This document shows, piece after piece, positions 58,629 through 64,000 of a stretch of 64,000 nucleotides of DNA. The position numbers and the translations under genes are program-made. Each line of letters starts with the position of its first letter. Positions within the stretch are counted from its first letter, which is position 1. The stretch comes from Klenkia soli. Lineage in GTDB: Bacteria; Actinomycetota; Actinomycetes; Mycobacteriales; Geodermatophilaceae. The notes beneath the pieces are model-generated. The model did not search any database and was not told the DNA's origin. It saw only the letters and a program-made list of their open reading frames with translations. Location: contig NZ_FNIR01000009.1 in the NCBI RefSeq assembly GCF_900103975.1, positions 62,001-126,000 of the forward strand. Direction: 5' to 3'.

Positions 58629-62122
<3,494 letters not shown>

Positions 62123-62124
62123 CC

Positions 62125-62448
62125 ATGGAGAACGACGGACGTCTGCCGATCAAGATGCTGCACGACCGGCTGCTGGTGTCGCAGCGCAAGGACGCCGGCG
62201 ACCGGCGCAGCACCGGCGGCATCCTCATCCCGGCCACGGCGCAGATCGCCAAGCGGTTGGTCTGGGGCGAGGCGCGCGGGGTGGGGAGCAACGTCCGGCA
62301 GGTCAAGGTCGGGGACCAGGTGCTGTTCTCCCCCGACGACCAGCACGAGGTCGAGGTGCACGGCGAGGACCTGCTGATCCTGCGCGAGCGCGACATCCAC
62401 GCCGTCGCGGCCGAGCGGATCGAGGAGGCCGGCGGCCTCTACCTGTGA
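62125..62448 (+). CDS. GroES-family co-chaperonin, divergent
   Basis: A 107-residue Cpn10-type protein. The start LPIKMLHDRLLVSQRKD, the GGILIPATAQ strand, and the later VKVGDQVLFSPDDQHEV match the GroES fold, but the mobile loop and roof differ from a housekeeping GroES. No groEL neighbours it. The ATG follows the metallopeptidase by two bases, so guaB1, peptidase and GroES-like form one operon. It may be a specialised co-chaperonin or adaptor. A hairpin follows directly. Confidence 0.9.
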   Translation: MENDGRLPIKMLHDRLLVSQRKDAGDRRSTGGILIPATAQIAKRLVWGEARGVGSNVRQVKVGDQVLFSPDDQHEVEVHGEDLLILRERDIHAVAAERIEEAGGLYL

Positions 62449-62452
62449 CCGC

Positions 62453-62473
62453 ATGACCACACGATGTGGTCAT
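62453..62473. terminator. Perfect 9-base inverted repeat after the GroES-like gene
   Basis: ATGACCACA (62453-62461) and TGTGGTCAT (62465-62473) pair around CGA, four bases after the stop. The 3-base loop and low GC also suit a protein-binding site. It is the only such feature in the 93 bases before the convergent pheA end. Confidence 0.6.
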
Positions 62474-62541
62474 CGGGGTTGCATCCGCCCCGGGCAGCAG
62501 CAGACTGGGGAGCCGTGGGAGCTGCCGGGCGGTGCGGGCGG

Positions 62542-63486
62542 TCAGCCCGCCGTGCCCCGGCGCAGCCCGTCCAGCCAGGTGGCCGCGTCGCGGAAGGCGG
62601 CGTCGTGCACGCGGTGGGGCACCGGGGCGGTCGACCGGCCGTCGGCCCGCGGGTACGACCCCTGGAACCGCACCTCGTCGCACAGCCGGTGCAGCGCGAG
62701 CAGCGCGTCGCCGACCCGGGCGTCGGCCACGTGGCCCTCGACGTCCACCGAGAACGAGTAGACGCCCAGCCGTTCGCGGGTGGGCCGGGAGTCCAGCCGG
62801 GTCAGGCTGATGCCGCGCGAGGCGAACTCGGTGAGCAGGTCCAGCAGCGCACCGGTGCGGTCGGCCACCAGGCAGGTCACGGTGGTGCGGTCGGCGCCCG
62901 TGGGCGCGGGGAGCTGCCCGGGCCGCTCGACCTGGACGAAGCGGGTGACCGCGCCGGGGGTGTCGGCCAGCCGCGTGGCGGCGACCTCGAGGCCGTAGCG
63001 GTGGGCGGCCAGCTCGGGGCAGATCGCGCCGTCGAGCTCACCTGCGGCGACCAGCCGCGCGGCGTCCGCGGTGGAGGCCGCCGGCACCACCTCGGCGTCG
63101 GGCAGGTGGGCCGCGACCCAGCCGCGGGTCTGGGCCAGCGCGTGCGGGTGGCTCGCGACCCGGCGCACGGCCCCGGTGCCCGGCCGCACCCCCAGCACGA
63201 AGTCGACCTCCAGGAACGCCTCGCGGGTGATCACCAGCGGGGCGCCGGCGGCCAGGCCGTCGACCGTCGGCGACACCGAGCCCTCGACCGAGTTCTCCAG
63301 CGGGACGAATGCGGCGTCGACCTCGCCGGAACGGGCCATGGCCAGGGCCGCGGGCACGCTGGCCGCCGGCACCGAGCCCCCCTCGGAGGGGGTGCCGAGG
63401 CTGTGGAGCGCCGCCTCGGTGAAGGTACCCTCGGGCCCCAGGAAGGCGATCCTCGTCGGGGTGGGCCCGGTGGGCTGAGCAGGCAT
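62542..63486 (-). CDS. pheA: Prephenate dehydratase
   Basis: A 314-residue PheA that converts prephenate to phenylpyruvate in phenylalanine synthesis. The start RIAFLGPEGTFTEAAL, the substrate motif FVPLENSVEGSV, and the catalytic TRF in AVTRFVQVERP are clear. A regulatory ACT domain (about 205-285) has SRGISLTRLDSRPTRE, the usual Phe-binding feature. ATG 63486 is preceded by a poor ribosome site. There is no chorismate mutase domain, as is normal in actinobacteria. Confidence 0.95.
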   Translation of the reverse strand: MPAQPTGPTPTRIAFLGPEGTFTEAALHSLGTPSEGGSVPAASVPAALAMARSGEVDAAFVPLENSVEGSVSPTVDGLAAGAPLVITREAFLEVDFVLGVRPGTGAVRRVASHPHALAQTRGWVAAHLPDAEVVPAASTADAARLVAAGELDGAICPELAAHRYGLEVAATRLADTPGAVTRFVQVERPGQLPAPTGADRTTVTCLVADRTGALLDLLTEFASRGISLTRLDSRPTRERLGVYSFSVDVEGHVADARVGDALLALHRLCDEVRFQGSYPRADGRSTAPVPHRVHDAAFRDAATWLDGLRRGTAG

Positions 63487-63555
63487 CCGTCGAGGGTAGT
63501 GCGGCCGGGGTGGACGTCGTGTCCGCACCGGGGGGAGACGCATCGCCACGAACCG

Positions 63556-63574
63556 GACGGCGGTCACCGCCGTC
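63556..63574. promoter_or_regulatory. 19-base perfect palindrome upstream of the last gene
   Basis: GACGGCGGT-C-ACCGCCGTC lies 22 bases before the GTG of the truncated gene and 70 bases upstream of the divergent pheA start. Possible operator. Confidence 0.35.
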
Positions 63575-63596
63575 CCCCAGGCGAGCGGAGGACGGC

Positions 63597-64000
63597 GTGA
63601 CCACCGGCAGCCCCGCCCTCCTCGACGAGGCTGCGCTCTCCCGGGTGCGCTGGGAGCTCCTCGAGGCCGGCGACCGGGACGACCCCCGGGCCTTCGCCGA
63701 GCTGCTGACCTCCGTCGAGGACCAGCTGTCGGGTGCTCGCGACCCCCGCTGGCAGGCCTGGTCGTGCGCCTTCGCCGCCCGCCGGGCGCTCGCCGAGCAC
63801 GACGGCGAGGCCGCCGGGGACCAGGTGCTCGCGGCCCGGTCCGCCGCCGACGACTGCCCGGCCGACGCCGAGCGGGCGCTGCTGCTGGCCTACCTGGCCC
63901 ACCTCGAGGTCAGCGGCAACCGGTTCGAGGCCGCCCTGCACCTGGCCGTCGACGCCAGCCTGCTCACCGACCAGGTCCCGGCCGACGCCCCCAGCCGCGC
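63597..64000 (+). CDS. TPR-like protein, N-terminal part (runs off the window)
   Basis: At least 134 residues, open to the right edge. GTG 63597 has GGAGGA just upstream. The visible part (LARRLALAEHDGEAA-type helices; ALLLAYLAHLEVSGNRFEAAL) has the helical repeat pattern of TPRs and resembles residues 45-160 of the TPR-GGDEF protein at 6022, including the order of an acidic helix pair followed by EALHLAVDASLLTD-like sequence. It may be another TPR-GGDEF cyclase, but its C-terminus is outside the window. Confidence 0.6.
   Translation, partial: MTTGSPALLDEAALSRVRWELLEAGDRDDPRAFAELLTSVEDQLSGARDPRWQAWSCAFAARRALAEHDGEAAGDQVLAARSAADDCPADAERALLLAYLAHLEVSGNRFEAALHLAVDASLLTDQVPADAPSR

Overview
The window is very GC-rich, strongly G/C-biased at third codon positions, uses many GTG starts and is packed with 4-nt ATGA/GTGA gene overlaps. 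It carries a Bpa-type proteasome activator ending in GQYL, a GuaB1-type GMP reductase with CBS domains, a cobF, ANTAR regulators and a FabG4/HtdX/thiolase locus. Together these point to a high-GC actinobacterium. A member of the Geodermatophilaceae (Blastococcus, Geodermatophilus or Modestobacter type) is my best guess, but it rests on overall impression, not on a marker gene. The layout looks chromosomal: I see no transposase, integrase, phage gene or CRISPR array.

Region by region. 0-6 kb holds an acetyltransferase-like gene overlapping a Nudix hydrolase, an AbiEi/nuclease-like protein flanked by two copies of a palindromic repeat, an O-acetylhomoserine sulfhydrylase coupled to a CoA-binding protein, a NIPSNAP protein and a membrane protein. 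A TPR-GGDEF diguanylate cyclase follows at 6-7.7 kb. From 7.7 to 15.8 kb lies a divergent catabolic cluster: an IclR regulator, a VanB-like reductase, a small Cys protein, a VanA-like Rieske oxygenase and a MarR regulator face an SDR, an amidohydrolase, a CoA ligase, a DUF3237 protein and a MaoC hydratase. This gene set resembles the cou/phd routes for hydroxycinnamates joined to vanillate O-demethylation. 15.9-23 kb has a LOG-like protein, an alpha/beta hydrolase, a geranylgeranyl-reductase-family flavoprotein, two tandem GGDEL proteins and a Suv3-like RNA helicase. 23-27 kb has a PRC/DUF2382 stress module with a MscS-like membrane protein, then two TetR regulators. 27-29.7 kb has a LacI regulator, tRNA-Ser(TGA) and a mannosyltransferase-like enzyme.

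29.7-36.1 kb is a lipid beta-oxidation/synthesis locus (MaoC, FabG4-type reductase, thiolase, TetR, acyl-CoA oxidase-type enzyme). 36.1-43.1 kb is a signalling block: a TRIC-type channel, a GGDEF-EAL protein, a degenerate EAL protein and three ANTAR proteins (one with STAS). 43.2-49 kb holds an aldo/keto reductase, HU, a beta-lactamase-like hydrolase, an acetamidase-like protein, a PaaI-like thioesterase and a 4CL-type ligase. At 49-50.2 kb is a photolyase-like protein whose domains appear to be in swapped order and which has an Fe-S-type cysteine pattern. 50-64 kb is mostly housekeeping: a quinone oxidoreductase, a cysteine-desulfurase-like protein, bpa, ilvD, two HAD phosphatases coupled to serS, a HATPase anti-sigma-like protein, a lipoprotein, cobF, guaB1 with a zinc-peptidase and a GroES-like gene, pheA, and a truncated TPR-like gene at the right edge.

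Two themes recur. One is c-di-GMP and stress signalling (five GGDEF/EAL-type genes, ANTAR and HATPase proteins). The other is aromatic and fatty-acid CoA chemistry under local MarR/IclR/TetR control. Intergenic regions are short (none above about 260 bases) and rich in perfect hairpins, several of which look like dispersed repeats as well as terminators.
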